Below the pieces are notes generated by a model that saw only the letters and a list, made by a program, of their open reading frames with translations, did not search any database and was not told the origin of the DNA. The position numbers were made by a program, and so were the translations under genes. From positions 161,300 through 225,299 of the forward strand of contig NZ_JHWJ01000006.1 in NCBI RefSeq assembly GCF_000687555.1: a stretch of 64,000 bases of DNA, in the 5' to 3' direction. Within the stretch, counting starts at the first letter, position 1, and each line of letters starts with the position of its first letter. This document shows, piece after piece, positions 16,932 to 27,329 of this stretch. Source of the stretch: [Clostridium] aerotolerans DSM 5434. GTDB lineage: Bacteria; Bacillota; Clostridia; Lachnospirales; Lachnospiraceae.

Positions 16932-18863
16932 TTGGTGAAACGATCCATTACAGCCCTTCTCATTCAATTCTTTTTCTTTTCCCTGCTTTTTTTGTCAATG
17001 CCAAAGCAAATAGACCGGTATGAAAGCAATCCCCGGGGAGTGGAAGGAGTCATTGACTTATCCAATTGGAATATGGAAGAGACCAAAATTCTGCGATTAG
17101 ATGGAGAATGGGAATTCTATTGGAATCAACTCCTTACACCGGAAGATTTCCGTTCCAAAGCCCAGCCTAAAATTTCTGCTTATATGCAGGTACCAGGATT
17201 ATGGAACGGAACGGAAATTGACGGCAAAAAACTTCCGGCATTTGGCTGCGGGACCTATCGGCTCAAATTAAATCATGTTCCAGACAGCGAAGTACTGGGG
17301 CTAAAGAGGGGAAATGCCCGCTTTTCCAGTAAGGTCTTTGCGAACGGACACGAGATAATCTCAGATGGTGTTCCGGCCTACCAGGCAAAGGATTATAAAT
17401 CCGGGAATACACCTAAGCTTGGATTCTTTCAAAATGATAGTGAAAACATTGAGATTATCGTACAGGTGGCTAATTATGAATATATGAATTCCGGTATTCC
17501 TGTTTCTCTGGAGCTTGGCAGAGAGGATGCCATGCTGTACCAGCATCAGAAAAACAATATGCTGGCACTTGGAATATTTGTGATTTTATGGACCATCGCA
17601 TTTTTATATCTGATATTCTTTGTGGTTGCCCGGATCAAAGGAATCAGGGAATATATATTACCCCTGTTTTCCTTATTCTGTTTTGTGTTTGCAGTCGGCA
17701 ATGGATTATCAGATCAACGGCCTCTATTATTTTTCTTCCCTGATATCTCCTTTACTTTGACGTTTAAAATGAAGGATTTCTTTTTATCCTTTAATTTTAT
17801 TATCCTGTTGTGGGTATTTCACAAGTTTGAAAATGGACTAGTGCCATTGCGTCCTGTGAAAATCATATCCATTTTATATGGATTATATCTAATTGCGGTG
17901 ATTCTGCTTCCCATACATGTCTACTATGAAATACACCAGGTAGTCATGCTCTGCAATACTGTAATCCTTTTGGTGCTGCTGGTTCGTGCCATACAATTAT
18001 ACATAAAAGAGGGGAAAGGGCTTTTGCTGTTTGTTTCCGTGCTGGCAGTGAATCTGTATTCTCTTGATTGCATTTTGTTTTCTCTGGGATTAAAAGCCAA
18101 TTCCGGCTTTTCCCAGGTATTTATGATGATTTTTGCTGTAGTAATGATCTTACTGTTATCCATGCATTATCTTACGGCAATCACTCAGCTGCAAACGTCT
18201 GTCTTGCGGACCCAGGAAGCGGAAATCGCTTTTTTAAGAGCTCAGATTAACCCTCATTTCCTATATAATGCCTTAAATTCCATCGCTGCTTTATGTGCCA
18301 CCGCACCGGAAAAGGCAGAAGAGGTGGTAGTGGAGCTGTCTCAGTATTTAAGGCGCAGCTTTGATTTTAAGCGGATTGACGCCATGACCACTCTGGGGAA
18401 AGAACTGGAATTACTGGAAGCATATCTTTACATAGAGAAAACACGTTTTGGGGATCGGCTGAACGTAGAATATGACATCGATGAAACCTTAAATATCCCG
18501 ATTCCGCCCTTAATTTTACAGCCTCTGGTCGAGAACGCAGTTCGCCACGGGCTTATGAATAGTGTTTTAGGCGGCACTGTAACCATATCCATAAAACGTC
18601 AGCAGGAAGAGGCCGTTTTTACGATTGAGGATAACGGCGTTGGAATAGAAGCGGTAAGAATCAGCGAATTGCTGGAGGAAAAACCAAAGTCAGGTGGTAT
18701 TGGCATGTGGAATATCAATCAAAGGCTTCACATGCTTTATAACAGAGGGTTGACCGTTTGCAGTGAAATCGGACGTGGCACAAGGATTAGCTTTTGCCTG
18801 CCTCTGGCTATGGATAAGAAACCGGGAAGAATACGCCGTTTGAGAGGGGGCAGCCATAGATGA
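16932..18863 (+). CDS. Membrane sensor histidine kinase, 7TMR-DISM plus LytS/YesM-type kinase
   Basis: A protein of about 643 residues. The N-terminal anchor is followed by an extracellular jelly-roll sensor (LRLDGEWEFYWNQLLTPEDF, VPGLWNG, GCGTYRL; about residues 35-200). About seven transmembrane helices follow (215-420). The cytoplasmic His_kinase domain has FLRAQINPHFLYNALNSI carrying the phospho-accepting His, and a HATPase domain (LQPLVENAVRHG, EDNGVGI). GGAGGT at 16920-16925 fits TTG at 16932 or GTG at 16935. A longer GTG start at 16890 lacks a ribosome site. The response regulator overlaps its end by four bases. Confidence 0.88.
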   Translation: MVKRSITALLIQFFFFSLLFLSMPKQIDRYESNPRGVEGVIDLSNWNMEETKILRLDGEWEFYWNQLLTPEDFRSKAQPKISAYMQVPGLWNGTEIDGKKLPAFGCGTYRLKLNHVPDSEVLGLKRGNARFSSKVFANGHEIISDGVPAYQAKDYKSGNTPKLGFFQNDSENIEIIVQVANYEYMNSGIPVSLELGREDAMLYQHQKNNMLALGIFVILWTIAFLYLIFFVVARIKGIREYILPLFSLFCFVFAVGNGLSDQRPLLFFFPDISFTLTFKMKDFFLSFNFIILLWVFHKFENGLVPLRPVKIISILYGLYLIAVILLPIHVYYEIHQVVMLCNTVILLVLLVRAIQLYIKEGKGLLLFVSVLAVNLYSLDCILFSLGLKANSGFSQVFMMIFAVVMILLLSMHYLTAITQLQTSVLRTQEAEIAFLRAQINPHFLYNALNSIAALCATAPEKAEEVVVELSQYLRRSFDFKRIDAMTTLGKELELLEAYLYIEKTRFGDRLNVEYDIDETLNIPIPPLILQPLVENAVRHGLMNSVLGGTVTISIKRQQEEAVFTIEDNGVGIEAVRISELLEEKPKSGGIGMWNINQRLHMLYNRGLTVCSEIGRGTRISFCLPLAMDKKPGRIRRLRGGSHR

Positions 18864-19924
18864 AGGCAATCATAGTAGACGATGAAGAGCTGGCTCGCAG
18901 CCGCCTTTCCATTTTATTGGCAGAGGTAGATGATATCACTCTTTGCGGCTCCTTTGGTACAGCGGCAGAGGGACTTAATTACATAGAGAAGCAATCTGTG
19001 GATGTGGTTTTTTTGGATATCACCATGCCGGAAATGGACGGGCTGGAATTTGCAAATCTCCTGTTGGAGAGGGGACACTCTGCCAGTGTTGTATTTGTTA
19101 CTGGTTACGGAGAGTATGCAATAGAGGCCTTTGAACTGGAAGCATCGGATTATCTCCTTAAGCCCATCAGCAGGGAACGTTTGGCGAAAACCATAAATCG
19201 TCTTACTAAGCTGAAGCGGCTGGAAGCCAGTCGTCTTTATATCACCTGTTTTGGAGGATTTCGTGTTTCTGTACAGGAGGAAGGCGGACACGCCATCAGC
19301 TGGCGGTCTCCAAAGGTAGAGGAGCTGTTTGCCTATCTGGTATGGAAGGGCAGCGTCAGCCGGGATGAAATTGCAGATACCTTGTGGGAAGGCTTTACCT
19401 TAGATAAGGCCATGAAAAATCTAAATTCCACAGTCTATTACATCCGAAAGGCCCTGCAGCAGTATGGGCTTGAGGACTGTCTCATAACCACCAGAAAACA
19501 GATTTCCCTTGATTCCAAACGAGTTTTTTGTGATTTATATGAGTTTCAGCAGATGCAGAATTCAGCATGGAAAACGGAAAAAGACCTGGAACGGTTGAAT
19601 GAACTTTACCGGGGAGGCCTGTTTCAGGGGAAAACATATGAGTGGTCCTTTGGAAAAGCACAGATACTTGAAAAAAGCATGATAACTAATCTACTAAAAG
19701 CAGCGGAAAAAAGAGAGCAGCTAAAGCTTGAGGAAGAAGCAGAACAGCTCTATCTTCGTGCCCTGGAGCTGGATCCTTTTCATGAGGTCGCCTGCGGCCG
19801 GCTTTTGAGTTTTTATATGCGGCTTGGAAGAAAAGAAAAGGAAAAGCAGCTTCGAAGGGAGATTGAGAAGCTGTTTTCGGATGATGCACCGCCGCCGTTG
19901 TTGATTTTTAAAAATCGTTTATAA
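18860..19924 (+). CDS. Response regulator with SARP/BTAD-type output domain
   Basis: This 354-residue protein has an N-terminal receiver domain (AIIVDDEELARSRLSIL; phospho-acceptor Asp in VVFLDITMPEMDGLEF; Lys in SDYLLKPISRERL; residues 1-118). An OmpR-like winged helix of the SARP class follows (FGGFRVSV, WRSPKVEELFAYLVW, RKALQQYG; about 130-220). A helical bacterial transcriptional activator domain ends the protein (about 230-350). It is translationally coupled to the kinase. The large surface-protein gene is the next gene downstream and is a plausible target (inference). Confidence 0.9.
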   Translation: MKAIIVDDEELARSRLSILLAEVDDITLCGSFGTAAEGLNYIEKQSVDVVFLDITMPEMDGLEFANLLLERGHSASVVFVTGYGEYAIEAFELEASDYLLKPISRERLAKTINRLTKLKRLEASRLYITCFGGFRVSVQEEGGHAISWRSPKVEELFAYLVWKGSVSRDEIADTLWEGFTLDKAMKNLNSTVYYIRKALQQYGLEDCLITTRKQISLDSKRVFCDLYEFQQMQNSAWKTEKDLERLNELYRGGLFQGKTYEWSFGKAQILEKSMITNLLKAAEKREQLKLEEEAEQLYLRALELDPFHEVACGRLLSFYMRLGRKEKEKQLRREIEKLFSDDAPPPLLIFKNRL

Positions 19925-19944
19925 TTAAATATAATAAATTTTTT

Positions 19945-20000
19945 AATACCTCTATATTGGACAAGTCTATTTAAAAGTCCTTAATAGGGGTATTTTTTAT
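19945..20000 (+). terminator. Terminator after response regulator gene
   Basis: AATACCTCTA pairs with TAGGGGTATT, with an inner GGAC/GTCC stem, and is followed by a T-rich run. Confidence 0.7.
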
Positions 20001-20174
20001 TATTTTTATTAAGTTTTAATCATTTGCCATAACAAATTCAATTATCTTGGGCTCCTCGTTGTTTATTCTACGTTGATTGTAGTGTTGTATAATATGGCAA
20101 GTTCTATTAAAGGGGGATGATTGGTGAAAGGCCCAGTCAGGTAATACTACATAACTTTACAAGGAGGATAAAAT

Positions 20175-23100
20175 ATGAAAAAACACAGACCTTTCCAGCG
20201 TTCTTTGGCATTGGCGTTATCAATGGTCATGGTGCTGGGCGGAATACCGATTCCGGTATCAGCGAATGTTCTGCCGTCAGAGAGTGAACAAGAAATCATC
20301 TCATTTGAGCCATTGGCAGAAGAAACAGAATATCAATCCGTGCCAATCGGCACGAAGCTTAGGGAGCTTGATCTGCCTAAGAAATTAATGGCAACCGTGG
20401 AGATAACAACTACCGGGGAAACTCCTTCTGAAGTCGTGGAAGAGCCAGTGGAAGCTCCAACCAAGGAAACCCCAACGGATGGCAGCTCTCAGGAGCCAAC
20501 AGAACCCCAGAAACCTCAAGAACCTCAGGAAACTCAAGCTCCTCAGGAACCACAGGAAACCAATGAATCGGAAATTCCTGACGCAACCAGCAGCAATGCC
20601 TTTCGTGCAGATAGCATCAGAGTCGATTCCTTTGATGAAGATGATGCGGATATTACAGATTTAGAGGAAACTCAGGTAGTGGAAAAAACTATTTCCGTAC
20701 CGGTAACATGGAGTGCAGAGCAGGATTATGAATCTGATGTGGCAGGAGAGTATGTTTTCCAGCCGACAATTTCTGATGAGTATGTGATTGCAGCGGGTGT
20801 TGATTTGCCGACCATTACGGTATCAGTTGGAAATATGATGCTTAGAGGAAACGGTTGGTATAAACGAACCAATGTGCTGGATTTAACAGCTGATATGGTC
20901 CTGTTTAAAAATGCCATTGGGGGAATGACAGGAGCAAATCCCTTGGATTCAGATATCACAATTTCAGGTGAGGGATGGTATTGGTATTTATATGGTTCTG
21001 AAGAATACAATTATCCTGAAAAAACCCTTTTACTTGATGGTATTAATTTAGATACTGAAGATTTCAAAAGTTTAGTCGTGCCTGAAGGGACGACCATTAT
21101 TCTTGCGGATGGAAGCAGCAATTTTATAAATAATACTTATGCATATACCCCTGAACTTAGTGTTGGTATATCCGGAGATTCCCTTACAATTGCAGGGGAT
21201 GGTGAATTATATGTAACACTTGGAAGTTCATCTAGTTATGGAAGCATTGGAATCGATTCTAACTCAGACTTTACGTTGGAGGATTCTAAGGTATACATAC
21301 GATTTAATAATAGCAGTGAAAATAATTATACCTTACTAACGCAGGATGGTGGTTCGGGCTTTACCGTTTATCAAAGTTCAGAAAACGGTGATTATGACAT
21401 AGAAGCCACTTGGTACGAAATCCAAAGAAAGTATACCTACAATGGTGGTACTGCTGTTACTGCAGTTATGCTTGTAAATGGAACTACCTCACACCCTACT
21501 GCAACTATTTCAGATAAGACCGTATCTGGAACAGCTGGAAAAATGCTTACTGGTGATAATGATATTACAATTTCAATCCTTAATGACTCATTGATAGAGT
21601 TACAGGAAAATGATGATGTATCCAGTTGGTTCAGCCATCTTCCAATTGGACTCACTGCAACAGTGAAAAGTTTTACACCGGAAAGCGTTACTATTGCCTT
21701 CTCCGGAACTCCAACTGTTGAGACAAATGAAGCAATGAATATTACAATTCCAGCCGATTACCTGACAAATGGTATGTTACCCGTAACGGTTAATAACAAT
21801 GCCAAATTCTATATTACCGGCGTTAGTCCCCGTAACAGTAATCTGGATTTGACAAAGGATGAGTTGTCTTATGCAGATACATCTGGAGGTATAGGATATG
21901 CATCTCCTATTACAGAGAATATTACAAATACGAGTGAGGGCTGGTCATGGTATTTATATGGAGATGAGGCCACAGGGTATCCTGCAAGAACACTTGTCAT
22001 AGATGGTTTGAATCTTAATGGTAGTATTAAATTGCCTAACGACGCAACCATTATATTGGCAGATGGAAGCTTAAGCTCGGCAATGGCACCACAAAATGTA
22101 ATTGAAGGAACACAAGTAACGATCAAAGGGTCTGGTGAATTGATTGTTGTGGGAACCAGTACCGAGGGTACAACAGGGATTCGTACGACTGTACTGACAA
22201 TTGAAGATGGTATCGTAAGAGTATCAGCTCCATTAGCAACTAACGGTTTTATTATCCAGACTAGTACCTTGAATATTACAGGCGGAACCCTTTATGCTAA
22301 ATCAAATAGCGGTGGTTATGCGGTTGGTTTACTAAATTTGACTCCAAATCAAGGACTTACCGTATTACAGAAGGCAAATGACGATTATGTTGAAGATGTA
22401 AATTTAAAATACATTGGTTATTGTTATACTTTTTTTAGAAATGATAACAGCAAAGCCAATGACTTGAAATTCACCGTAGAAAAACCAGCTCCTTTAGCCA
22501 CTGTGGAAAATAAAGTTATATCCGGTATCACGAACAATGCACTCACCGGACAAGATTTTATAACAGTATCTCTGGAAAATGAAAGATATAACAACTTAAA
22601 TAAAGGTGACGTTGTATCAAGCTGGTTCCAGAACCTGCCCAAGGGAATTACTGCAAGGGTAGAAAGCATTAATTCTGATGCTTCTGTTACCATTGGTTTT
22701 ACCGGAACACCAATTAAAAAATCAGCGGAAGTGATGAATATAGTTATTCCTGCAGGTAATCTGGTCGGCGGTAAATCGTTATCCGTAACGGCCAATAACG
22801 AGACCAGGTTTGATATCGTAGAAGCTGGAGTTCGAACCATTTCTTTGGATTTAACGTCAGATATTGTTTGGTACCGCAACACAAATGGTGAGTTGGTTAA
22901 AAAAGATCCTAGAAGAAGTGATATCGATGACACATCAGAAGGCTGGTCATGGTATTATGGTCATAACGATCTTATATTAGATGGTATAAATCTAGTTACT
23001 TCTGATAGTGTTGGAATCACGGTTCCAAATGCAACAAGGGTCTTTTTGGCTGAGGAAAGTGATAATAATATAAGTGTTTTAGATACCGACAGCGATTATG

Positions 23101-25772
23101 CCATCAAAGGCATCTATGGTATTGGAGATATGGAAATATCAGGAAATACTGGTATCCTTCAAGTTACTGCGGGGAACACAATTGGGAACTTTAGTGCCGG
23201 CATCCATGCGATAGGCAGCATTTATTACTACGGGGGTAATGTCACAGCAACCGCAGGAGATTCTTCTTCTATGAGTTTTGGTATTGTCTCAGATAGTGGT
23301 ATTTCTATTACAGGTGGTAGCATATATGCAAAAAGCGGTTCAGTCACTGATACGGATGGAATTGCTACAGCCATCCGCGCAAGATACGGAATCATAGATG
23401 ATGGAATGGAAGTCTTCCAAAATGTGGAAGGAGATTACACAGAACCAGCAATTGTAAGAGATAATAGCAATACAACCTCTAATTATGTATTTGCAGGAGA
23501 TAACATTGCTTCCGATCTTAGAATTACAACCCAAGGAACCATAAACAATACAGGAGGTTCCGCAAATGTTACGTTCAAAGGAACTTCTATAGATTTAAAA
23601 CAATTACCTTCATTATTTACCGTGGATCAGAACGCAGGAAATCGAATTTATGCGGTTGAGGAAGGCGGCACTGGTGCAGGCACCATCACCGGCAGCATAC
23701 TTACAGTGACCAAAGCAGGAACCATCCGCATCAGTCTTGCAACAGAAAAGACACAAACTCATCCGGCTGGGGCAAAGGTATATGCAGTCCTTACGGTGAA
23801 AAAAGGAGAGAAGACCACTTCACCAGCTCACTTAAGTGTCGTAAATGCGACTACGAATGGCGGAAGCGATGGAAAGATTACAGGTCTTACCCCCAATACC
23901 AAATACGAATACAAAAAAGACGGAGCTTCCTACAAAGAAGTAACTACCAATGAGCGTGGAGAAATCACAGGACTGTCTACTGGTTCCTATGTGGTGCGTT
24001 TTGCAGAAAATGAACTGTATGGCGCAAGCTCCGATTCATTGGCTATCACCATCGGTCAGCCAGATGTTGATAACGGCGGAAACAACGGCGGAAATAACGG
24101 CGGTAACACAGGAGGAAACTCCGGCAGTGATTCTGACAGAGACTCCGGCAATTCAACCACAAATGGTTCCCTACCAACCCAGGCAGTCACAGGCGCAGCC
24201 CAAAATGCAGCAGAAGTGGACAGTAAGGGAAATGCAGTAGTAAGTGTATCAGATAAAAACATCACGGACGCAATTGCAAATGCCAGAGCAATCGCAGCCA
24301 AAAAGGGTGTGAATGCAGGTGACATCGCAGTATCCATCCATGTAACAACAGGTGGTCAGGATGCCTCAGCCGTTACGGTCAATCTGCCAAAGAACATTCA
24401 ACAGCAGGTAATCAGTAACAGAATTTCCAGTGTAGAGCTGATGATCGACCGTCCGGATATCACACTTGGCATCAATCTGGCAGCAGTAACGGAAATTAAT
24501 AAGCAGGCAAATGCAGACGTGCAGCTTACCGCAAAAAAAGTGGATCCTTCCACACTTAGCGGTGCAGCTAAAAATAAAATCGGCTCACGTCCTACCTATG
24601 ATTTAAAAGCAAGCTATGAGGGCGGAGCAAAACATGTATCCAACTTTGGAGCAGGTTCTGTTTTTGTAAGCATTCCTTACGCACCGGCATCCGATGAAGC
24701 CATTGGTGGCCTGTATGCCGTTTACGTAGATGAACAGGGAAATACAACCCGCGTGGAAGGTTCCGCTTACGACAGCAACAGCAAGAGCCTGATCTTTAAG
24801 ACCAACCATTTCTCTGTATATGGCTTGGGCTATGAATCTCCGGCAACAAAATTAACGGATACCAGCGGAAGCTGGGCAAAAGATTCCATTGACTATGTGG
24901 TGAACAGAGGACTTATTAACGGAAGTACGGAAACCGTATTTTCACCTGATCAGGCCATTACCAGGGGAGTCCTTGCAGCAGCACTTGGAAGATTAGCAGC
25001 CATTGATGTAAAAGCTTATGGAACAAACAGCTTTACCGATGTAAAAGCTGACAATGGATACCGTCCTTATATGGAATGGGCCAATGAAAAAGGAATCATT
25101 CAGGGCAAGGGAAATAATCAGTTCGCTCCAGATCAGGCAGTGACCAGGGAAGAGGCAGCTGTAATTCTTTCAAACTACGCAAAAGCAACTGGTTATGAAC
25201 TTCCAGTGGCCCGCGTTGCCTTTGCTTTCTCAGATGGAGCAAAGATTGAAAACGGATATCAGGAAGCAGTAACGGCCATGCAGAAAGCTGGAGTCATTAT
25301 TGGTAAGGAAGGAAGCAGCTTTAATCCGAAAGCAAGTGAAAGCCGTGCAGAAGTATCCGCTATGCTTCACCGTTACATCAAACTGACCATCAATCCAATC
25401 ACAGCACAGAACTGGGCAAAGAATGACAGTGGTCAGTACATGTACTTCAAAGATGGAAAAGCAGTCACTGACTGGCAGACCATTGATGGTGTAAGATATT
25501 ACTTTGAACCATCTGGTATTTTAAAAACCGGTTGGGTCAAGGACGGTCAGAACTGGCGTTACTACGACCTTAAAACAATGATGGTTGGTTTTAAAAATAT
25601 CACAGACAATGGCATTGAAAAAACATACTACTTTAGCAGCGAAGGCATAATGGTATCTGGCAAATGGCTGGAGATCGAAGGGAAATGGTATTACTTTAAC
25701 AAAGACGGTTCCCTTGCCAGAAATACAAAAGTAGATGGCTATGACATTGACGAAGCAGGCGTAAGAAAATAG
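20175..25772 (+). CDS. Giant secreted surface protein with SLH domains and cell-wall-binding repeats
   Basis: This 1865-residue protein starts with a signal peptide (SLALALSMVMVLGGIPIPVSA, cleavage near residue 31). Residues about 80-140 are a Glu/Pro/Gln-rich spacer and 175-225 an Ig-like strand region. Two repeat types then alternate. Type A (LDLTxD, then GWxWYLYG and LDGINL) starts near 235, 557 and 891. Type B (SSWFxxLPxGxTA, then FxGTP) spans about 442-550 and 775-882. An Asn/Gly linker lies near 1300. SLH motifs span about 1565-1735 and choline-binding-like aromatic repeats (GWVKDGQNWRYYD, GKWYYFNKDGSLA) about 1744-1865. It probably sits on the S-layer or wall polymer; the ligand is unknown. 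Confidence 0.87.
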   Translation: MKKHRPFQRSLALALSMVMVLGGIPIPVSANVLPSESEQEIISFEPLAEETEYQSVPIGTKLRELDLPKKLMATVEITTTGETPSEVVEEPVEAPTKETPTDGSSQEPTEPQKPQEPQETQAPQEPQETNESEIPDATSSNAFRADSIRVDSFDEDDADITDLEETQVVEKTISVPVTWSAEQDYESDVAGEYVFQPTISDEYVIAAGVDLPTITVSVGNMMLRGNGWYKRTNVLDLTADMVLFKNAIGGMTGANPLDSDITISGEGWYWYLYGSEEYNYPEKTLLLDGINLDTEDFKSLVVPEGTTIILADGSSNFINNTYAYTPELSVGISGDSLTIAGDGELYVTLGSSSSYGSIGIDSNSDFTLEDSKVYIRFNNSSENNYTLLTQDGGSGFTVYQSSENGDYDIEATWYEIQRKYTYNGGTAVTAVMLVNGTTSHPTATISDKTVSGTAGKMLTGDNDITISILNDSLIELQENDDVSSWFSHLPIGLTATVKSFTPESVTIAFSGTPTVETNEAMNITIPADYLTNGMLPVTVNNNAKFYITGVSPRNSNLDLTKDELSYADTSGGIGYASPITENITNTSEGWSWYLYGDEATGYPARTLVIDGLNLNGSIKLPNDATIILADGSLSSAMAPQNVIEGTQVTIKGSGELIVVGTSTEGTTGIRTTVLTIEDGIVRVSAPLATNGFIIQTSTLNITGGTLYAKSNSGGYAVGLLNLTPNQGLTVLQKANDDYVEDVNLKYIGYCYTFFRNDNSKANDLKFTVEKPAPLATVENKVISGITNNALTGQDFITVSLENERYNNLNKGDVVSSWFQNLPKGITARVESINSDASVTIGFTGTPIKKSAEVMNIVIPAGNLVGGKSLSVTANNETRFDIVEAGVRTISLDLTSDIVWYRNTNGELVKKDPRRSDIDDTSEGWSWYYGHNDLILDGINLVTSDSVGITVPNATRVFLAEESDNNISVLDTDSDYAIKGIYGIGDMEISGNTGILQVTAGNTIGNFSAGIHAIGSIYYYGGNVTATAGDSSSMSFGIVSDSGISITGGSIYAKSGSVTDTDGIATAIRARYGIIDDGMEVFQNVEGDYTEPAIVRDNSNTTSNYVFAGDNIASDLRITTQGTINNTGGSANVTFKGTSIDLKQLPSLFTVDQNAGNRIYAVEEGGTGAGTITGSILTVTKAGTIRISLATEKTQTHPAGAKVYAVLTVKKGEKTTSPAHLSVVNATTNGGSDGKITGLTPNTKYEYKKDGASYKEVTTNERGEITGLSTGSYVVRFAENELYGASSDSLAITIGQPDVDNGGNNGGNNGGNTGGNSGSDSDRDSGNSTTNGSLPTQAVTGAAQNAAEVDSKGNAVVSVSDKNITDAIANARAIAAKKGVNAGDIAVSIHVTTGGQDASAVTVNLPKNIQQQVISNRISSVELMIDRPDITLGINLAAVTEINKQANADVQLTAKKVDPSTLSGAAKNKIGSRPTYDLKASYEGGAKHVSNFGAGSVFVSIPYAPASDEAIGGLYAVYVDEQGNTTRVEGSAYDSNSKSLIFKTNHFSVYGLGYESPATKLTDTSGSWAKDSIDYVVNRGLINGSTETVFSPDQAITRGVLAAALGRLAAIDVKAYGTNSFTDVKADNGYRPYMEWANEKGIIQGKGNNQFAPDQAVTREEAAVILSNYAKATGYELPVARVAFAFSDGAKIENGYQEAVTAMQKAGVIIGKEGSSFNPKASESRAEVSAMLHRYIKLTINPITAQNWAKNDSGQYMYFKDGKAVTDWQTIDGVRYYFEPSGILKTGWVKDGQNWRYYDLKTMMVGFKNITDNGIEKTYYFSSEGIMVSGKWLEIEGKWYYFNKDGSLARNTKVDGYDIDEAGVRK
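20880..22990 (+). repeat. Alternating A-B-A-B-A repeat block inside the surface protein
   Basis: Three type-A units start near 20880, 21844 and 22845. Two type-B units lie near 21499-21825 and 22498-22820. The units are diverged, so they are visible mainly at protein level (SEGWSWYLYG, SEGWSWYYGH, GEGWYWYLYG). The period is about 1 kb, consistent with old tandem duplication of an A-B pair. Confidence 0.7.
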
Positions 25773-25792
25773 AATAATAAGTAAAAGACCAA

Positions 25793-25831
25793 AAGGCCGC
25801 AGGATTCTCACCAGAATCTGCGGCCTTTTTC
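25793..25831 (+). terminator. Rho-independent terminator after the surface protein
   Basis: AGGCCGCAGGATTCT pairs with AGAATCTGCGGCCT and runs into TTTTT. Confidence 0.92.
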
Positions 25832-26109
25832 TATCCCCATAGTAAGTGTCAAAACGTGGCGATGAAGTGCGTATCTTGTAGATTCCTGGATTTGGCTCAT
25901 TTCTGTGGAGGTATAAGAACAAGGACTTTAATTGGTTAAAGTAGATAAAAAAACAATAAAAAGCGTTTAATATTTCACAAAATATACAATATGAACTTAA
26001 ATGTTTCTTTATGGCCTTAATATTTCCATCATCAAAAGTTTATGTTATCCTCGATTTGTAGCAAAAACAACAAAAGATAGAATCGAGTTGAAAGGGAAGG
26101 GGATTTATT
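25832..26109 (+). promoter_or_regulatory. Upstream region of malic enzyme gene with direct repeats
   Basis: The gap between the surface-protein gene and the malic enzyme gene is 337 bp; after the terminator it is AT-rich. TTAATATTTC occurs at 25967-25976 and again at 26017-26026, 50 bp apart start to start (about five helical turns). TACAAT at 25985-25990 could be a -10 box, but I see no good -35. The repeats are candidate sites for the DcuR-like regulator at 30101. The ribosome site is GGGAAGGGG. Confidence 0.4.
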
Positions 26110-27282
26110 ATGAATTATTTTGAGGAGAGTTTAAAGTTACATGAACGTCATGCAGGAAAGATGGAAATCAGTTCAAAGGTTCAGGTAGTCACAAGAGATG
26201 ATTTAAGCCTGGCTTACACACCTGGTGTTGCAGAGCCTTGCAGGAAGATCCATGAAAATGAAGACGATGTTTATAAATATACTTCAAAAGGTAACATGGT
26301 GGCAGTGGTCACAGACGGAACTGCAGTTTTAGGACTTGGAGATATCGGACCAAAAGCAGGTCTTCCTGTTATGGAAGGAAAGTCCATACTGTTTAAGGAA
26401 TTTGCAGGCGTTAACGCATTTCCAATTTGTCTCGATACCAAGGAACCGGATGAAATTGTAACAGCCGTAAAAATGATTGCCCCAGGCTTTGGCGGCATCA
26501 ACCTTGAAGACATTTCCGCACCAAGATGCTTTGAGGTCGAAGAGAAGTTAAAGAAGGAGCTTGATATTCCTGTATTCCACGACGACCAGCATGGTACCGC
26601 TATCGTAGTTCTGGCTGGAGTTATCAATGCCTTAAAGGTTGTAGGTAAGGATATAAAAGATGTTAAAGTAGTGGTAAATGGTGCAGGAGCCGCTGGTACC
26701 GCCATCTCAAAGCTTTTACTTGTATGTGGAGTTTCCAATTTAATTGTTTGTGATAAAGTTGGAATCTTATACGAAGGAATTGAAGACGTTGATTATGCAA
26801 AACAGGATCTTGCAAAAATCACAAACCCAGATCATTTAAAAGGAGATTTAAGTCTTGCATTAAAGGGCGCTGATGTATTTATCGGTGTATCGGCTCCTGG
26901 TATTGTGAGCAAGGAAATGGTTAGTTCCATGAACAAGGATTCCATTCTCTTTGCCATGGCAAACCCAACTCCAGAGATCATGCCTGATCTTGCCAAAGAA
27001 GCAGGAGCAAAGGTTATGGGAACCGGACGTTCTGATTTCCCAAATCAGGTAAATAACGTTCTTGCTTTCCCTGGAATCTTTAAGGGTGCCTTAGAAGTAA
27101 GAGCCAAGGAAATCAACGAGGAAATGAAGCTGGCGGCAGCATATGCCATCGCTTCCATGATTCCGGATGGGGAACTGAATGATGAAAATGTTCTTCCCAA
27201 TGCACTGGATAAAAGCGTATCTGAAAATGTGGCAGAAGCCGTGAAGAAAGCAGCCAGAGAGACTGGTGCAGCCAGAATATAG
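26110..27282 (+). CDS. NAD(P)-dependent malic enzyme (oxaloacetate-decarboxylating)
   Basis: This 390-residue bacterial short-type malic enzyme converts malate to pyruvate and CO2. Motifs are the substrate region LSLAYTPGVAEPCRKIHEN, VVTDGTAVLGLGDIGPKAGL, the metal-binding FHDDQHGTAIV and the Rossmann motif VVVNGAGAAGTAISKLL (about residue 187). The C-terminal phosphotransacetylase domain of long MaeB types is absent. A KdgT-type permease follows 47 bp later, then a DcuS/DcuR-like sensor pair. The set suggests malate- or dicarboxylate-inducible catabolism. Confidence 0.95.
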   Translation: MNYFEESLKLHERHAGKMEISSKVQVVTRDDLSLAYTPGVAEPCRKIHENEDDVYKYTSKGNMVAVVTDGTAVLGLGDIGPKAGLPVMEGKSILFKEFAGVNAFPICLDTKEPDEIVTAVKMIAPGFGGINLEDISAPRCFEVEEKLKKELDIPVFHDDQHGTAIVVLAGVINALKVVGKDIKDVKVVVNGAGAAGTAISKLLLVCGVSNLIVCDKVGILYEGIEDVDYAKQDLAKITNPDHLKGDLSLALKGADVFIGVSAPGIVSKEMVSSMNKDSILFAMANPTPEIMPDLAKEAGAKVMGTGRSDFPNQVNNVLAFPGIFKGALEVRAKEINEEMKLAAAYAIASMIPDGELNDENVLPNALDKSVSENVAEAVKKAARETGAARI

Positions 27283-27329
27283 ATGACCATGACTGGAATG
27301 TAAGCTTGTATGAAAAATAGGAGGATTGA

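Noticed and set aside
22424..22933. 169-codon minus-strand frame inside the surface-protein gene
   Set aside because: It mirrors the repeat region of the plus-strand gene and has no ribosome site.
24073..24150. Short tandem repeat (GGAAACAACGGC-like units)
   Set aside because: It encodes the Asn/Gly linker of the surface protein and is low-complexity coding sequence, not a separate repeat element.
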